A DNA stretch of 34,636 nt, taken from contig JANWIY010000071.1 of the NCBI GenBank assembly GCA_025449645.1, forward strand, positions 1 to 34,636. Direction: 5' to 3'. Of the stretch, positions 32,517 to 34,636 are shown piece by piece. This DNA is from Chitinophagaceae bacterium (GTDB lineage Bacteria; Bacteroidota; Bacteroidia; Chitinophagales; Chitinophagaceae). A program made the position numbers and the translations under genes. The notes beneath the pieces are model-generated. The model ran no database searches and was not told the origin of the DNA. It saw only the letters and a program-made list of their open reading frames with translations. Position 1 is the stretch's first letter, and every line of letters starts with the position of its first letter.

Positions 32517-33438
32517 TTAAAAAATAATTCGATTTTTCTCCAGCGTAAACGGATACCCTTGTGTTAATCTCCTCACCGGGAGCCAGCACCATGCATTGTT
32601 TTAACGCGATCGCCTCGTTTACGCTCAGGGGCATTCCGGTGGCCGGTTCCAGGATAGCCGTATAATGTTTTAGAAACCCTCCATAGGATGCAAAGTACCA
32701 TTGATAAGGGAATATCTCCCTGTCGTACCGGTAGCTGAATAAATATTTGCCATTCCTGCTGATCATTTGCATTTCGGGCTCCGGAATTTCATAGAGGTAA
32801 AAAAAATCCATGCTGTTATGATCATGAGGAACGACAGATGCATCCCTTTTTTCGATCGATGGCCACTGAAATTCCTCCGTGGTTCTAAATCTGGAATACG
32901 CCGGGTCCACTACTTTGCCTCTGCGGGCGGAAGTCATGAGCCGGTCACCGGGTTCCATAGCCAGGGCTGCATGGAGCTTCCACAAAAAATGCCGCTTTTC
33001 GCCAGATTCATTTTTTATTTTGTAATCCATATGCATAAAGGCTGCATCATCCCGGAGACTGATTGTTTTTCTGTAGGAAATTCCGCTGAGTTGCAATTTA
33101 CCATGCAGTGATATTTTATCCTTCTCCAATTCTTGTTGCAGCCGGGAAGTCCACAGTTCGCCATGATCCGGATATTCGATGCCATCCAGGATCTCGGGTA
33201 TATCATTGGGCAGCAATTCATCAATTCCGCCGTAAAAGTTAGGATCATATTCTGATCCAGGAACAAGATACCGCAGCTTAAGGGCCTCGTTACGCCACAA
33301 AAATTCATGATTGAGGCGCTTATTATACAACCTTGAGATCTTTCCACCAAGATCCGGAACTATTTCGGCGGTTAACCAATCGTTCTCTATGCGGATCAGG
33401 TTAAGTTCATCAGAAACCAGATTTGTTATTTTCTGCAC
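32509..33438 (-). CDS. Aldose 1-epimerase-like (mutarotase) protein
   Basis: This 309-residue protein has the galactose-mutarotase fold pattern: AEIVPDLGGKISRLYN (about 25-40), a YPDHGELW segment with the likely catalytic His, HFLWKLHAAL with another conserved His, and EPATGMPLS with the likely catalytic Glu near the C-terminus. It has no signal peptide. It is the first gene of the five-gene sugar operon, so it would present the right anomer of the imported sugar to the SDR dehydrogenase that follows. An exact -7 box lies 56 bases upstream. Distant aldose-epimerase-like families share this pattern, so the sugar cannot be named. Confidence 0.78.
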   Translation of the reverse strand: MQKITNLVSDELNLIRIENDWLTAEIVPDLGGKISRLYNKRLNHEFLWRNEALKLRYLVPGSEYDPNFYGGIDELLPNDIPEILDGIEYPDHGELWTSRLQQELEKDKISLHGKLQLSGISYRKTISLRDDAAFMHMDYKIKNESGEKRHFLWKLHAALAMEPGDRLMTSARRGKVVDPAYSRFRTTEEFQWPSIEKRDASVVPHDHNSMDFFYLYEIPEPEMQMISRNGKYLFSYRYDREIFPYQWYFASYGGFLKHYTAILEPATGMPLSVNEAIALKQCMVLAPGEEINTRVSVYAGEKSNYFLNE

Positions 33439-33494
33439 CTAAAGAAGTTTAGGATATTCACTTTTGCATTGTGGATTCAAAAAGCCCGGTCAGG

Positions 33495-33520
33495 CAAAGT
33501 TATGAAACACCTGAATCAGG
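33495..33520 (-). promoter_or_regulatory. Sugar-operon promoter with adjacent palindrome
   Basis: On the minus strand TAACTTTG (33502-33495) is an exact -7 box, 56 bases before the epimerase ATG. Immediately upstream of it is the palindrome CCTGAATCAGG (33510-33520), 5-bp arms around one base, in the spacer where an operator would sit. No regulator gene is in the operon as seen. Confidence 0.55.
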
Positions 33521-33521
33521 A

Positions 33522-33555
33522 ATAAAAAAATCCCTCCGTGGAGAACGGAGGGATT
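33522..33555 (-). terminator. Rho-independent terminator of the PepSY-like gene
   Basis: An 11-bp perfect stem (AATCCCTCCGT at 33529-33539, ACGGAGGGATT at 33545-33555) with a 5-base loop is followed on the minus strand by a run of T. It lies 25 bases past the stop of the minus-strand 33581-34048 gene and just upstream of the sugar-operon promoter. Confidence 0.88.
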
Positions 33556-33580
33556 AAACTTAAACTCAAAAGATACACTG

Positions 33581-34048
33581 CTAAAGAGATGTTGATTTTT
33601 TTCCGGAGGCATTCGCTACATTAAATGTTTGCCAGCCTTCTCCACCATCGGAACTCAGCGCAATGGTTTCTGTTCCATTTTCCAGGCGGATATAATAGGA
33701 TGAATCCTGGTCAGTATCCATTCTGAAAAGTTCAGAAACCCAATAGGATCCGAAATCTCTTTTTATGGCACGACTGAGATTATTTGGCAGGCCAGTGGTA
33801 AGAATATTTTGGATCACGCCGATAAAGCTTCCATCATGATTGTAATAGGCGAACAGTATTTTATTATTGAGACTGAATTTTGCCATCACATATTTTGGAG
33901 ATTCGACCCAGCTGACATTTTTCGCATGATTGAATTCAGATTGAAATGCGGCGGATACCCTTTTACCTACGTAAACAGGATCATTCGCTGAGGCGCTGCT
34001 TAGGCCGGCTATCAGGATCACTGCCAGAGCGAGAACTAACTTTTTCAT
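33581..34048 (-). CDS. Secreted PepSY-like small protein
   Basis: From the ATG at 34048 this is a 155-residue protein with a signal peptide (MKKLVLALAVILIAGLSSASA, cut near residue 21). The mature part has FQSEFNHAKNVSWVESPKYVMAKF, an FAYYNHDGSFIGVIQNI strand pair, LPNNLSRAIKRDFGSYWVSELF and a TDQDSSYYIRLENGTETIALSSDG segment. This is a PepSY-like fold pattern seen in secreted Bacteroidota proteins. No function is known. The frame is open 55 codons further upstream, but that part is low-complexity and the signal peptide fixes the start. It has its own terminator. Confidence 0.78.
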   Translation of the reverse strand: MKKLVLALAVILIAGLSSASANDPVYVGKRVSAAFQSEFNHAKNVSWVESPKYVMAKFSLNNKILFAYYNHDGSFIGVIQNILTTGLPNNLSRAIKRDFGSYWVSELFRMDTDQDSSYYIRLENGTETIALSSDGGEGWQTFNVANASGKKSTSL

Positions 34049-34426
34049 TTTTCGATGTTTTGTTGTGGTTATTGTTTTTTTTACTGTTAATAAGACGCAG
34101 GCTTTTACAAGATGTTGCAACCTGCAACTTGTTTTTTTTATTATTTTTTCTTGTACGTATAAACTTTTCGTTTGTATTTTCTTCAATTCTGATAGTCTAC
34201 AACACCATGCCAATTCATCAATCTGTTGTAAATCAGTATGGATAGGTTTTCTTTAACAATTCGGACTGTACGATAACGGACAATCCCGGTTCGAAAACAA
34301 CCAATAATGCCTTTTGGATTCAGAAATATTGTAAATAGGCAATTCCGAGGGTCTGTTGCCGGTAGACGGGATGATTACACATTAGATTAAACCGGGTGAA
34401 GTATATATACAAAATGAGTATTTCCT
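34049..34426. other. Spacer with inverted repeat
   Basis: This gene-free stretch holds an inverted repeat, GTTGCA (34114-34119) and TGCAAC (34123-34128) with a 3-base loop, extended by ACAA/TTGT with a small bulge. It is followed on the plus strand by a long T-rich run. It lies about 65 bases upstream of the PepSY-like start and could be an operator or terminator. I see nothing else recognisable apart from A/T-rich sequence. Confidence 0.35.
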
Positions 34427-34434
34427 TAACTTTG
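34427..34434 (+). promoter_or_regulatory. Bacteroidota -7 box
   Basis: TAACTTTG is an exact TAnnTTTG match, 19 bases before the ATG at 34454. The spacing equals that of the boxes at 22280 and 26765, so it is probably the promoter of the 53-residue protein gene. Confidence 0.55.
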
Positions 34435-34453
34435 CACCCAAATCTCAGGAAAT

Positions 34454-34615
34454 ATGTCATTGATACCGAATAAGAAAAACAAAAAAGATAACCGTCCCGG
34501 CGGAGGTGGCCTTTCCAAAGCCAAGCCAAACCTTCCCTTACAAAAAGGTAAAACAAATACGAAGGGTGTTGCGAGAAATACGAAGTTGACGGGGGGATCT
34601 CAGCGGGGGTCTTAA
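34454..34615 (+). CDS. Small basic Gly/Lys-rich protein, 53 residues
   Basis: The frame runs MSLIPNKKNKKDNRPGGGG and on to a TAA at 34613-34615, ending TGGSQRGS. It is highly basic (about one Lys or Arg in four), rich in Gly and Asn, and without hydrophobic segments, so it is probably disordered and may bind nucleic acid or ribosomes. From memory, similar short MSLIP-type proteins ending in a TGG..RGS tail occur in related Bacteroidota; I cannot confirm this here. An exact -7 box 19 bases upstream and a heptamer array directly after the stop support a real gene. It is too short for a standard minimum-length ORF screen. Confidence 0.65.
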   Translation: MSLIPNKKNKKDNRPGGGGLSKAKPNLPLQKGKTNTKGVARNTKLTGGSQRGS

Positions 34616-34636
34616 TTAAAAAGTAAAAATTAAAAA
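34613..34636. repeat. Start of a TAAAAAG-type heptamer array
   Basis: From the TAA stop of the 53-residue gene, TAATTAAAAAGTAAAAATTAA runs to the window end. TAA triplets start at 34613, 34617, 34624 and 34631; the last three are 7 bases apart and cover all three frames. The unit matches the array at 19234. The facing arm, if any, is beyond the window. Confidence 0.6.

Noticed and set aside
34065-34256. Plus-strand frame of 63 residues upstream of the PepSY-like gene
   Set aside because: It is antisense to the promoter region and made of T-rich low-complexity codons.
34320-34556. Minus-strand frame overlapping the 53-residue gene
   Set aside because: It is a shadow of the promoter and small basic gene, with no recognisable domain.

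Overview
The window looks like chromosome from a Bacteroidota bacterium, most likely family Chitinophagaceae. This is inferred from the protein families present: a DUF2911 tail, an acidic protein with an NNYYSLGG motif, a GH109-type Tat-exported oxidoreductase, a ThuA/PQQ-dehydrogenase/cytochrome c fusion, and a FucP-type sugar permease. Several genes are preceded by the Bacteroidota -7 box TAnnTTTG, and start codons generally sit in A/T-rich leaders without a clear Shine-Dalgarno sequence. I see no rRNA, tRNA, CRISPR array, phage or transposase gene. The genes are mostly chromosomal housekeeping and accessory metabolism.

Layout. 1-1400: the tail of a DUF2911 gene, a bidirectional terminator, then a minus-strand pair (flavin reductase and SRPBCC protein). 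1631-5295: a plus-strand run (acidic protein, HdeD-like membrane protein, type-B carboxylesterase, Cys/Met-metabolism PLP enzyme). 5307-7934: minus-strand PAS histidine kinase and MATE exporter. 8038-9501: plus-strand Gfo/Idh/MocA oxidoreductase and a small DoxX-like membrane protein. 9506-14848: minus-strand PEP-mutase/isocitrate-lyase family enzyme, C4-dicarboxylate symporter, phosphoglucomutase, Pr6Pr membrane protein and an unknown membrane-anchored protein. 14881-16045: WalJ-like metallo-hydrolase convergent with a CBU_0592-type membrane protein. 16046-16573 has no convincing gene but holds repeats and strong hairpins. 16574-19236: a four-gene signalling operon (secreted protein, polytopic membrane protein, one-TM histidine kinase, LuxR-type response regulator). 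19352-22111: a semialdehyde dehydrogenase and the GH109-type enzyme. 22112-23122: an A/T-rich patch with one orphan secreted protein. 23123-26744: a minus-strand lipoprotein pair (retropepsin-like protease, ThuA/PQQ/cytochrome fusion). 26869-28364: small membrane and DinB proteins. 28517-33438: a minus-strand five-gene sugar-catabolic operon. 33581-34636: a small secreted PepSY-like protein and a 53-residue basic protein close to the window end.

The best functional unit is the 28517-33438 operon. It contains an aldose-1-epimerase-like protein, an SDR, an enolase-superfamily dehydratase, a second SDR and a FucP-type permease. That matches the logic of non-phosphorylative (oxidative) catabolism of a neutral or deoxy sugar, but no lactonase or final cleavage enzyme is present in the window.

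The most unusual structure is in the spacers. At least five gene boundaries or spacers carry short tandem repeats with a 7-base period, three of them arranged as two facing inverted arms. Three different unit sequences are used (TAAAAAG, TTATGGG and TGGTGGA/TGGTATA types). Four of the five arrays begin directly at a stop codon. In the TAAAAAG type, every unit carries TAA, so three units put a stop in all three frames. I know of no named element that explains this.
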